A DNA stretch of 57,947 nucleotides from Secundilactobacillus similis DSM 23365 = JCM 2765 (lineage in GTDB: Bacteria > Bacillota > Bacilli > Lactobacillales > Lactobacillaceae), in NCBI RefSeq assembly GCF_001311075.1, contig NZ_BBAD01000012.1:1-57947 (forward strand), read 5' to 3'. Numbering within the stretch: position 1 is the first letter of the stretch; each line of letters begins with the position of its first letter. The notes below the pieces were generated by a model that searched no databases, had not been told where the DNA came from, and was given only the letters and a program-made list of their open reading frames with translations. Of this stretch, positions 9,287 to 18,754 are shown in pieces. A program made the translations under genes and the position numbers.

Positions 9287-10246
9287 TTAATCAAAGTTCC
9301 GTTTCGTTAAGCATTTAATAGAGTCTATTTTCGAAAAGCCGAGGTTATGAGCTAATTCTTCATTTCCATCGATTAGTTTATATAGTGAATCATAAATGTT
9401 TCCAAATTTATATCTAGAATTAACAGATTCCATCATAAATTTGATGATAAGGACAGCTACAGCTACTTTATTTGAATAGCCACCTTTGACACTGTTTAGG
9501 CATTGTGTGTATTTTGCAGGAGGTGTTGGCTTTGTCCTAATCTTGATATCGATAAGGTCGCTATTGTGCACACACGCATTTCGAATAAAATTCATACAGC
9601 TAAGCCAAGAAATTAATTCATTAGGAGTACAATTGAATTTTGAAGCAAGTGCCTTTTTATTATTCAGCGACATTATTTTAACTAGGTTAATTGTATCACC
9701 GAATGTTAGACAATCGGTCATAACCCATACTGATGGGAATCCATCTGAATTTTGATTCCAGGGCAATTTTATATCAGGAAGATTAGATCTCGTTATTTTT
9801 GCAAGTAAATCCTTTTTAAAATAGAACTGCTTCTTCTCAATTTCAAATTTTGGAATACTCCGGTCACACCAATTTTTATACTCCAAATAACCAAAGGCAC
9901 CATATTTTAAACCTAATCGAGTAGCTACTATATTATTTAAATAAACTTCTATGTCCTCGATTGCATGTAAAATAAAAATTCTTAAGTTTTTATCCATGTA
10001 GTATCTGACTAAAAGCTTCTTAAATGAAAGTTTCTCATATACTATTTCCTTATCATCTGACAAACTCAAATGACCGTTCGGTTTACGTTTTGCAAATGAA
10101 TACGCAAATTCTTTCAGTTTATAATATCCAATTTCTTGAATTTTGTTTGCGTCAATTTCGTGTCTATCTTCTGGGAATTGTATTCCACGGCTTTCAAATA
10201 AAAGCCGCTGTTCTTCTGGGTTTAAGTGCTTTAAGTTATCCTTCAT
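9287..10246 (-). CDS. AbiD/AbiF (Abi_2) family abortive infection protein, HEPN RNase-like
   Basis: About 319 residues from MKDNLKHLNPEEQ, with AGGGTG just upstream. The N-terminus has the Abi_2 pattern (FESRGIQF, EIGYYKLKEFAYSF, DKNLRIFILHAIEDIE). Near residue 230 lies FIRNACVHN, which contains the R-x4-H HEPN ribonuclease motif. The family aborts phage growth by attacking RNA, and homologs are ancestors or relatives of Cas13-type HEPN effectors. It has its own strong promoter, a terminator-like leader RNA and flanking duplicate terminators, so it is an accessory (moron) cassette expressed from the prophage. It is AT-rich against the late genes. Confidence 0.88.
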   Translation of the reverse strand: MKDNLKHLNPEEQRLLFESRGIQFPEDRHEIDANKIQEIGYYKLKEFAYSFAKRKPNGHLSLSDDKEIVYEKLSFKKLLVRYYMDKNLRIFILHAIEDIEVYLNNIVATRLGLKYGAFGYLEYKNWCDRSIPKFEIEKKQFYFKKDLLAKITRSNLPDIKLPWNQNSDGFPSVWVMTDCLTFGDTINLVKIMSLNNKKALASKFNCTPNELISWLSCMNFIRNACVHNSDLIDIKIRTKPTPPAKYTQCLNSVKGGYSNKVAVAVLIIKFMMESVNSRYKFGNIYDSLYKLIDGNEELAHNLGFSKIDSIKCLTKRNFD

Positions 10247-10275
10247 TCTAATCACCCTGCAAAATATTTGCCTAC

Positions 10276-10339
10276 AAAAAAACCCTCGTTTTTCAGGGCG
10301 TACCTGCGCAAAATGCGAAACGAGGGGATTGGCTTCTAT
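10276..10339 (-). ncRNA. leader RNA of the Abi gene, candidate abiF-type antitoxin/attenuator RNA
   Basis: Between the promoter and the Abi RBS the transcript forms a 9-bp stem (10318-10326 with 10283-10291, CCCTCGTTT/AAACGAGGG) over an inner hairpin (GCGCA/TGCG), then seven T. This is a full intrinsic terminator inside the leader, giving a short RNA of about 62 nt with readthrough into the Abi gene. Structured RNAs upstream of abiF genes are known; identity with that motif was not tested. Confidence 0.65.
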
Positions 10340-10345
10340 ACCTAC

Positions 10346-10374
10346 TTTATACCCCTTTATCCGATATCCGTCAA
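10346..10374 (-). promoter_or_regulatory. promoter of the Abi cassette
   Basis: Minus-strand TTGACG (10369-10374), 17 bp, TATAAA (10346-10351): one of the best sigma-A promoters in the prophage. Confidence 0.8.
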
Positions 10375-10407
10375 GAAATATATTACAGCCTATCTCATTT
10401 CTGTAAT

Positions 10408-10447
10408 AAAAAAGCCACCCACCTCGTAATGAGATGAGTGGCCTTTT
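10408..10447. terminator. bidirectional terminator between lysis genes and Abi cassette
   Basis: GCCACCCACCTC (10414-10425) pairs with GAGATGAGTGGC (10431-10442), with A/T runs on both sides. It ends the late operon and isolates the Abi cassette. Confidence 0.88.
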
Positions 10448-10485
10448 TAGACGCAATAGCAATCGGGATTGCCATGAGTATACCA

Positions 10486-10758
10486 TTATTTTTGCTTAAG
10501 TTCACTAACATATTCTTCAATATTATCAATTCGTTGATTGATAACCTGGTGTTCACCTTTACTAGCAATCAATTCTTCGTGCATGCTATTTTGCGAATCA
10601 ATCAAGCGTTCGATTTTACGTGTTGTTTCACTCATGCTTAAAGCAACCCGTTTTAGATCATTAATAAATGGCTTTAAAATGACCATTAGAGCTGCATATA
10701 CGCCGCCGGCAACGGCAATCCCAACGGTAATTAATTCTGTCCAGTGATCCAACGTCAT
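10486..10758 (-). CDS. small membrane protein of the lysis module
   Basis: 90 residues: one N-terminal membrane helix (ITVGIAVAGGVYAALMVIL) followed by a charged coiled coil ending EEYVSELKQK. It overlaps the lysin stop by one base. The layout resembles holin accessory or antiholin proteins; the specific role is not recognised. Confidence 0.7.
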   Translation of the reverse strand: MTLDHWTELITVGIAVAGGVYAALMVILKPFINDLKRVALSMSETTRKIERLIDSQNSMHEELIASKGEHQVINQRIDNIEEYVSELKQK

Positions 10759-11575
10759 TACTTGCCACCCGACTTTCTGACCAGTTTCACATAGTCCTTA
10801 TTAGCTGAGATATACCCAACGTCAGTCTTAATCCGGTATACCTTGCCATACTTGACGGCCTTACCGTAGATTGTGCTGCCCTTAGTAAAATGAATCCGGC
10901 GCTGATGGGCCTTATCTAAGGCAATCTTGCCGTACACATTGATATGATCAGCAATAACTTCATAAAGACCATTAGTTGACCAATACGCTGGTTTGGCCTT
11001 TTTATTCGTAGCGGAACTACCAGACAGTGAGCCATCAAAATCATAGCTGGCATCTACTCCGTGCCAATTGTCGGTAAACTGCCAGGCATTCGCATTGACG
11101 ACACCAGGCTGCGAGACACCGTAAGCGGCTACCCAAATATGTTTATCGACTAACGCACTTCGCTGAATTCGGCCGGAATTAAACCAGCTACCGCTTCCAT
11201 AGGTAACAACATTTCTATATCCGGCATTAATCAGATAACGTAAAAACGCATTAACTTGTGGTGTCGTATTGTATGGCAGTCCAGGCGCTTCAACGTCAAT
11301 CACTAAAACGGTCGAATTATCTAGGCCAAACTTTTTAGCCCAGGCTAAAAATATTTGGCTTCAGCGGTTCCAGCACCGTGAAAGAAATGATAAACACTGA
11401 CCGAACCAAATACTTTTAATGAATTGGTAACTTGAGCGCTTGCTTTCGGATTTAAATAGTTGGTTCCTTCAGTTAATTTAACCACGGCAAAGTCAGCGCC
11501 TAACTTTTTAAAGTTATGAAAATAGCTAACCGAGCTACCCTGATAGCTCGATACATCAATCCCAAGTTTAGGCAT
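10758..11575 (-). CDS. GH25 muramidase endolysin with C-terminal SH3-type domain (frameshifted)
   Basis: Hydrolyses peptidoglycan at the end of the lytic cycle. Starts MPKLGIDVSSYQG, the GH25 opening; the catalytic DxE is seen as VIDVEAPG. The C-terminal 55 residues (HFTKGSTIYGKAVKYGKVYR and on) look like an SH3/SLAP-type wall-binding domain. The frame breaks at 11347-11351, where A5 should be A6; the repaired protein reads YFLAWAKKFGLDNSTVLVID. No signal peptide is present, so it needs the holin. Confidence 0.9.
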
Positions 11576-11682
11576 TAACATCACTCTTTTCTGTAGTTGA
11601 ACCGGCTTGAGAAACGGTTTCTGAGGCTTGTTCGTATTTTCTGATGCAGAACTATCCGTATCAGTTTCTGACGGCGCCGGCG

Positions 11683-12054
11683 TCACAGGGGAAAAGTGGT
11701 TATCACCACCAGCTGCCTTGTAGCTTGATAGGCTTTCTCAACTAATCCGGAAATAGTTTGAACATCTAAATCAAAGCCATTGGCCGTTAATTGAGCGTTA
11801 ACGAAGCGGATTGCTTCCTTCTTTCGGTCAGACAGAGATAACCCAGCCATGACTGCCATTTCAGGTACAATCGTATTCGCCAAGTTTAATCCCACTTCTA
11901 ATCCTTGCTTGACGTGAGTATTTTTCTCTGTCTGAACCTTACGAGTTAAGAGTGGTTTTACCAACTTGTAAACAGTGGGAATTAACACCATTAAGAAGGC
12001 AAATACGCCAGCGTTACTGAGCCAATTGAACACATCGGTAATTTCTTTGAACAT
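11683..12054 (-). CDS. LL-H family phage holin (C-terminus frameshifted)
   Basis: MFKEITDVFNWLSNAG starts one membrane helix (AFLMVLIPTVYKLVKPLL), followed by an amphipathic soluble tail, as in LL-H-type holins. After VEKAYQAT the frame slips: AA at 11718-11719 should be AAA on the sense strand, giving KAAGGDNHFSPVTPAPSE. A second missing A near 11587-11590 would then end the protein at 11568, overlapping the lysin start by 8 bp. Without that second fix the holin would run into the lysin, which is unlikely. Confidence 0.8.
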   Translation of the reverse strand: MFKEITDVFNWLSNAGVFAFLMVLIPTVYKLVKPLLTRKVQTEKNTHVKQGLEVGLNLANTIVPEMAVMAGLSLSDRKKEAIRFVNAQLTANGFDLDVQTISGLVEKAYQATRQLVVITTFPL

Positions 12055-12111
12055 TTTTTATCCTCCTAATTTCGGGTAAATTAAAAGCACTGACTAACTG
12101 GCTATTAATTG

Positions 12112-12282
12112 CTAGTTAGTGGTGCTTGTGGTCGTTGCTTGAGTTGTTGGTGCTACATAATCTTCACCAGTAATCATCTTATAGTCATCGGCCGTAATCA
12201 AATTCTTGGTTACTTCTGCAGCGACTTCAGCTTTATCCATTGTGTGCCATAACTGATATGCAAATTTGAATACAATCATCAT
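12112..12282 (-). CDS. XkdX-like short tail/baseplate protein
   Basis: 56 residues, MMIVFKFAYQLWH then AEVTKNLITADDYKMITGED YVA, matching the XkdX pattern (ITAEQYKEITGxDY). The start overlaps the previous stop (ATGATGA). XkdX-type genes sit between fibre genes and lysis genes, as here. Confidence 0.75.
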   Translation of the reverse strand: MMIVFKFAYQLWHTMDKAEVAAEVTKNLITADDYKMITGEDYVAPTTQATTTSTTN

Positions 12283-12602
12283 GATTTAGCACCTCCTTCT
12301 GCTAAGGCTGTTAGTGCCTGTTCTAGTGATTCAATATGTTGCTGCTGATCAGCCATTTGCTGGGCTATTGCTGTCAACGACTCTTGTTCAGCCGTTGGTT
12401 GGCTATCTGGCATTTTCTCAACTGGTGCAACATAGCTTGGATTAACAGTAACAGTGTCGTTCTGTAGTAAATAGAAAGATGGCTTGAATTTTTTATCAAA
12501 ATCATCTGGGACTTTCCCATCGAATTCAACCGATCCAGTAAGATCACCTAAACTTGCAAATTCAATAATTTCATTTTTATCATTTAAAACTAGTCGCATC
12601 AC
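12279..12602 (-). CDS. DUF2977-like phage protein
   Basis: 107 residues. The first 60 match the DUF2977 pattern (LNDKNEIIEFASLGDL, PSFYLLQNDTVTVNPSYV). The tail is a Gln-rich coiled coil (QQMADQQQHIESLEQAL). It lies in the fibre/baseplate cluster with overlapping neighbours. Role unknown, probably a receptor-binding accessory. Confidence 0.7.
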   Translation of the reverse strand: MMRLVLNDKNEIIEFASLGDLTGSVEFDGKVPDDFDKKFKPSFYLLQNDTVTVNPSYVAPVEKMPDSQPTAEQESLTAIAQQMADQQQHIESLEQALTALAEGGAKS

Positions 12603-14811
12603 ATCATCCCCCAGATTTCTTTGATCGTTATATCGCCAGGACTAGTTGACATCGTCGGAGTACCGTTAGAAGCTCCATTTGGCACTGCAAGGCTATTTGC
12701 ACCATTAACGCTTAGTCGTGCAGTAGTAATAGTTGGGAAAATGAGCTGTGCCTCGTAAAAAGTAGTCGCCGCCGCAGCTCCATTTCCATTATTAAAACAA
12801 TTAATAATAATGGTTTTGCCGTCGCCAACCGCAAACATACCATTGCCATTGCTAGTTTGATAGATGGCCGCATAACGTTTATAGCCAGAAGCAGGCTTAT
12901 TTAGTGTAACTGGCTGATTCATTTTTGACGACCCAATCCATAAAGGCACATAGTTAAGCTGTTTACTCCATTGCATCCAAGTGCCTTTATCAAAATAATT
13001 TGTCCACGTACAGTTATTATAATCGACAGCAATAACCATCATTTTGTTGAGATTATATCCATCCATTTCGCGGACAATTGCAATACCGCTGACGCTACCC
13101 ATTTCTGGTGCGAGGCCTGTATTCCCTTGTGCAACGGTAAAATTGTACGATCCATATTCATGCACATTTTTTAAACAATCTAAAATACTCGGATCTTGTG
13201 CGGTGCTGCCAAGGTTAAAGGCAAGACCACGATTAATACCACTGACGTCCATGCGAGTCATACCAGCAACACTAACACCAGAAGTATATCTAATTTTCAC
13301 ACCATTTGTGTCGTTTAAATTAATCATCGCATAGTAAACTCCACTACCCCGCCGACCGATGTCTACAATAACGGGGACTGCCTTACCGTTAACAATATTA
13401 TAGCTCATACCCTCAGATTCACAGGTAAACACTTGCCCATCATCGGGGAAACCGATAATTTTCTTTATATCGTTTTGATCCCAGACATAGTCGCAGTCAC
13501 AGCTCCAGTGTTGTCGATGACTGTTGTCCTAAACCGTTGATTATAAGTTCCACGACCGATGTAAATGGAATCTCCAACCATCTGAAATCCTTGTATTTTG
13601 TTATTACCGCGCACTATACCATCTTTAACTGGAATATAATTGACCAGTTTGGGTACGCCACTGATTACACTCGTCAAATCAAACACGTTAAATCCAGTTA
13701 TATAACCATTTACACCTGGCATATCCTTACTATTAATTGTAACAAAATATTTACCGGTATCATCAATGCAGTATATTGTTTGACCAACCATTCTGAAGGG
13801 TGTTCCTTTTGTATCAGTGTCAAAATTGTAAATAAACCAGTTGCCCAATAAATCATAAGGCAGGACAAACATGACATCACCAGTCACCGCATCGTGATAA
13901 AGTGAATTTCCCTCAAACCAAACCACCGCGTCTAAATTTAGCGCTCGCTCTTGTATAATTGCCTTTGTATCAGGATTATACTTTACGATTCTTTGTGATC
14001 CTGCGTCATCAGTCTGCTCAGCAGCATAGATTATACCAGTCTTAATGTCACACTGCATCGATTGTGCGACAGCTCCACCAACAGGCCAGCGCCCAGCAAC
14101 CTCAAATAGCAAGCTTGCTTTATTAAAATCATTAGCTGGATTAATCATAAGAGCATTTTGCTGTAATTCGGTGGTTGCAGTTTGCAAACTCTGGAATGCA
14201 GGTGCACTAATTAACCCAGTGTTATCAACAGTCCCTGTATCACCTTTGTCACCTTTGTCCCCCTTCGGTCCTTGCAATGTGGCGACTTTGTTAGTTAAGT
14301 CAGTCTTAAGCTGGTCAAATTCCTGTTGGAAAGTATCAAGACTCATAACCGGGATAACGTCCCCAGAATCGCTCATAACATTTTCAGTAATGGTGAAGCC
14401 TTGTGGGTCATCACTTGGGAAGATGGCGTTGTACGTAGTGGTAGCAGTTGATGAGGTAGTAGTATTAGTGGTTGAACCGTCATCAGTTAATCCTTCTTGG
14501 CTACCAGGTGTTACTAGGCTGGACAAAGTCACCCAAACTTCAATCGTGTAATCATCGGGTACTAAGGCATTCATGACCTCAGTATCCACTGGCATGGTAA
14601 TCAATCCGGCTAATGGTTGCTTAATTGTAGCCATATCAATCGACTTATCGAATACATATCCGGTGTCATTAGCAACCTTTACATCAATGGCTGTAGCATT
14701 AGTTAAGTCGAATGCTGAACCGTCTTGGGTAATCGCCAAGTTAAAACTGGCTGTGGTATCGAGGTATTTAACCTCGTTATTGCCATCGGTAAAGTACAGT
14801 TCCTTACTCAC
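12599..14811 (-). CDS. BppU-type baseplate/fibre protein with collagen-like stretch (frameshifted)
   Basis: The GTG start at 14811 has GGAGG 8 bp upstream. The N-terminal 150 residues resemble BppU baseplate domains (KELYFTDGNNEVKYLDTTA, DLTNATAIDVKV). A short Gly-X-X stretch (GPKGDKGDKGDTG) near 195 suggests a trimeric shaft. The C-terminal half is a beta-rich receptor-binding or sugar-binding head. The frame breaks at 13473-13476, where T4 should be T5; repair joins SGIK to NDIKKIIGFPDDG and gives about 737 residues. Confidence 0.82.
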
Positions 14812-15042
14812 TTGCACCACCTCCTAGGGCATTCGTGGCTTCAGTTTTCAACCGGGTTAGTACCAGTTGCTTGAATCCGGCCCACATATCTGCCTTGGTT
14901 GACCCAGAGAAGGCTGTAGAGGCTTCCTCAGCCGTTGCATCGAAGTTACCGTAGGTTGATGATTGGTACCGCTAAAAACGACCGTGTAGACAACGTGAGT
15001 GGTATTATCGCTGTTCTGTTTAACATCTAAGCTTGTAATCAT
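14804..15042 (-). CDS. small conserved tail protein (frameshifted)
   Basis: 79 residues after repair: MITSLDVKQNSDNTTHVVY to NALGGGASE. One A is missing at 14956-14957. It overlaps the S74-type fibre gene upstream and the BppU gene downstream by a few bases. Not recognised by name; position says baseplate or fibre accessory. Confidence 0.65.
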
Positions 15043-16148
15043 TGAACGTTCTTCCTTTCTAATTGTGCGATTCGGTAGCTGAGTTCATCAATTCTTTGGT
15101 TGGACTTCTTTAAGGCCGCCAATAAAATGGAAATGGTATTGGACTCGTTCAAGAAGTAATCACCATTATCATCAGTGCTAACCATATCGTTGGCAATACT
15201 TGCAGTTTTATCCCCAATCGCATTAACATCATCAATGATCGGACCAATATGCTGGGAGTTAGCGGAATTATCAGCATCCTTGTACTTCCACTTTTTAATA
15301 TCGGTATTCATGATAGCGGCGAGTGCTTCATCTGGATCGTAGTCAGTTATATCTCGCTTGGCTGATAATGCAGACTTTAAAGCCGTACCATGAGCATAAA
15401 AAGTGCCCCCATGAATATCAATTGTGCTACCTGCTTGATTGTGGAAATATATATCAGTCCCGATAGTAGGAGATATTGCGGGATTACCACCATTAGTAGC
15501 GCCACATTTAATCTTTTCGGCAAGATACGTCCAAGCATTTTCACTACCGATATGAGTATTATTGCCACCATATGCTGAAAAGGTCTGTCCTTCAATGTAT
15601 GAAACACCAACGTTAATTGAATCAATGTCCAAGCTACCGCGAATTTTAGTGTAACCATTGCTATTTCCAGATACGAATTTAAGATAGTTACCATTACTAA
15701 TGGCGCTGAACCCGCCCTGGTCTAATGTAATTGTTCCATTACTACTATTTTCTATAATTGACGTTCCTGTTATTGCTCCACCATTAATTTGAGCACCATT
15801 GATAATGGCTGACTCAATTGTTCCGGCAGTAACATGCCCTAAATCAGCTGTTAAGGCCGACAACTGCTTAACACTTAGTGCCTGCTGGTCCCACTTTTTA
15901 ACCTGCCATTGGCCGTCAGTATAGATATACATAGCTGAGGCAACATCATTGTTAATAACCGTCCACATATCACCTTCGTTATGTTCCTTGCCGTCATCGA
16001 ATGGGGTACTGGTTGAAACTGTTGTTTTCCCGTCCATGGTGGCTACCGTATTCTTCATCTTATCGGCTAAGTCTGAAGCGCTATTTGAAGCAATTTGGGC
16101 AAGCTTGGTGGCTTCGTTAATGTCAACTGAACCCGTTGCAATAATCAT
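15039..16148 (-). CDS. tail fibre protein with S74-like intramolecular chaperone
   Basis: 369 residues. The middle is repetitive beta-solenoid-like sequence (GAQINGGAITGTSIIENSS). The C-terminus has SAKRDITDYDPDEALAAI followed by HIGPIIDDV and a coiled coil: the Peptidase_S74 pattern that trims itself after trimerisation. Start overlaps the stop of the Tal protein. Confidence 0.8.
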   Translation of the reverse strand: MIIATGSVDINEATKLAQIASNSASDLADKMKNTVATMDGKTTVSTSTPFDDGKEHNEGDMWTVINNDVASAMYIYTDGQWQVKKWDQQALSVKQLSALTADLGHVTAGTIESAIINGAQINGGAITGTSIIENSSNGTITLDQGGFSAISNGNYLKFVSGNSNGYTKIRGSLDIDSINVGVSYIEGQTFSAYGGNNTHIGSENAWTYLAEKIKCGATNGGNPAISPTIGTDIYFHNQAGSTIDIHGGTFYAHGTALKSALSAKRDITDYDPDEALAAIMNTDIKKWKYKDADNSANSQHIGPIIDDVNAIGDKTASIANDMVSTDDNGDYFLNESNTISILLAALKKSNQRIDELSYRIAQLERKNVQ

Positions 16149-18738
16149 CTTTCGACCACCTCCTGATAAGTCTCGCCGTCATCAATATTGAAAGCAGAAT
16201 CGTCATCACTGGCGCTGTCTGAGTCATCAGTATCATCAGGGATTACCACTGGTTCTTCTACCTCGGTGTTTTCTCCCTCATCTTCAGCTGGGTAAGTGAT
16301 TGCTAAGTCCTTGCTATCATCGCGGATACCAATTGGGATTGACCATAGGCCAGAGTGACTAATCATGACATTATGCGCAGCGTCTCTGTACTCGCTGACA
16401 TTGAAGCCAATTATTAACTGGTCATGCGCTAAGTCCGGGTATATCCCTTCTGGTTCAAAGTGACCACCGTACTCAATCGGTACAGTCAGCTGAATATCCT
16501 GTGAAGGTTCAATCTGGTAATTAAAAATGACTGACTGGGTAATGAGATTGATACACATTACTAGTCGGTCATCCTTGTTGTTGACGTCCCCAGCGGTAAA
16601 GAAGGCGTATGGATAGACAATTGAATTGGCTTGTATCGTATTATACGTGCCATTATTGGTAACCCCACTTGGTACCGGATTCCAACCGAAGTCTTGCAAC
16701 TTGAAGCGAATAGTTGGGAAATAATGACCAGCTTTCAAGTCGGAAATATTACATACTTCTACCGTGCCATCCATCTGACTACCAATCCATAATCCATTGG
16801 TAAGGTCAACGTTAGGCCTCACGTACGTTTCCATCTCACACCATTTTGTTACCGCACTGGAACCACTACTGATTACAGCATGTGGGGTGTATGGGAAGGT
16901 TGCTAACCATTTCTTTCCCCCACTTAAATCCTTAATCTGGGAGTATATGAGGTTGTTGGCTTCATCGTAACCAAAGGAAGAGCCATGTTGACCTCCTTGT
17001 ACAATCATGGAATCAAGTAACTTGCCATTAGCGTCCCAATGTAGGTATTGGCAATCACTTAGATTGGACTGATTTTGCTTTCCCTTGTACGCATAGCTGG
17101 CAAGTACCTCACCATTACTCATTTTGTAAGAGAATTGCAATGCCCCAACGTGATTATTACCGAACTCATCAGGGTTACCGTCAGTGGTCTCCCACAACTT
17201 TTTGAAGGTGCCGTCAGCGTTAGTACCAGTGTCTATCCACATTTCAGACTCATCTTTAACGAATGCATCATCAATTGATACGACTAAGCTACCAACGAAT
17301 GGGGGAACAATGGTGACTTCATATCCGTCTTTTGCATGCTGACTCTCCCAAGTTAGATTATGGGTACCATCTTGCTGGATGTACTCCCAATTGAAAGCCG
17401 CTGCTGAAAGAAAGCTGGTAACATTTTCACCTTCAATGAATAACCTTGCAATTACCCTTTTACTGGTATCAGTATTCGTCCATGATTGACCCAGCGGGGT
17501 AATTAGGCTGATACTTGCAGCATTTTGGTTCTTCTTGGCGTCTTCAAACAGCTTTTTTACGTGGTCATTCCACCGCTGTTCCACATTTTTAATGAAGTTT
17601 GGAGTAACGACTGTAACCGTTGAGAATTCCCCAATGACTACCTTATTTTGAGTTGGATCACTCTCACTAGTTGTCCGTTGAATAACTCTGGCTTGCAAGG
17701 TTAATACTGGGTCATAGTCAGGTCGATTACCTTAATGGTATCGCCTAATTGGGCATCAAAATCACTGGTTACATCTACGGAATAATTCACCCGTGGGTGG
17801 TTGTACAGTCTGAGTGTCTTCAATCCCAACGATAGTAAGGCATCGGGTTCACTGACCGTAGAACTGGTAATACTACCTTCCAGCCAAGTGTTGGCATCGT
17901 TGTTGTACAGGCTATTAGCCGTAGCATCAGTGACAAAGTTACGACCACCGTTACCTTTGGCTGTACTGATTGAGGCACCACCGGAACCATAGACGTACAA
18001 CTTGGTAATCAAGGTAGTATCGACCGTTTCCCGCTTAATACTAAGCATGTTGTCACCATACGTGATACGTCTACCGGTATTCTGTCCCCGTTGGTCGGAT
18101 AATTCCAGAATGGTATCTGTCACAATCCCAGAACTATCTAACTTAACGTATCCATCGGCTTCACAATCATAAGTAGTCAGGATCGTTTGAAGCAAAGTTT
18201 GAGAAGATGATTCCCCATCGATGGAAAAGTCTGAAAGCAGTCCAGAAGTTGCATTATCCACCAATGTTATTCCGGTACCAGCAATAATCCAGTTCATGGC
18301 CGCTGGTAAGGCACACTCTTTAATCTCTTTTTTGGTGGGAATTGTCTTCCCTAATCGCCAGATTAAGAGGTTAATGGCATCGGCTGAAACAAGGTTAGTC
18401 CCAGAAGTGGTATCCATCGTTTCGTCAACGGTGTAAATCCGGTACACTCTCCAGCGGTCATTCGCTTGGTCATAAGCCGCTAAGTGATTGCCTACTTTAA
18501 GATATTGAGCCGCTGGACTATCTGCTACCATGGTGAGACCAGTAAAGGTATCATTCCAACTCTTAGAATTAGCGTTGGGGTCAGAGGTATTAGCTAGACT
18601 GGATTCAGAAATGCTGTCATTTGAGCTATTATCATCGGCCAATTGTTGCTGAATGGTCTCACCCCAGAAGATATTTGTATCAGTTGACGTATCTAAGGTG
18701 GCGACTCGTTTAAGGTTTTTATCCAGAATGACGTACAT
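16145..18738 (-). CDS. tail-associated (Tal/gp18-like) protein, prophage tail endopeptidase family (frameshifted)
   Basis: About 863 residues after repair. The N-terminal 345 residues (MYVILDKNLKRVATLDT, VGNHLAAYDQANDRWRVY, RRITYGDNMLSIKR) match Siphovirus tail-tip proteins that cap the tail tube. A helical linker (FIKNVEQRWNDHVKKLFEDA) and a beta-rich domain follow, and an acidic tail ends it. CCC at 17709-17711 should be CCCC; repair reads DLTMTPVLTLQARV. Confidence 0.85.
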
Positions 18739-18754
18739 ACGTCTTAACTCCTTT

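Noticed and set aside
9287..10486. Start of the Abi protein at 10486
   Set aside because: The extra 80 residues translate a promoter, leader hairpin and terminator; the ATG at 10246 has an RBS and homologous start.
11345..12054. Natural holin-lysin fusion
   Set aside because: A fusion would appear only if one of two likely missing bases is restored; restoring both gives separate genes with a short overlap, the usual form.
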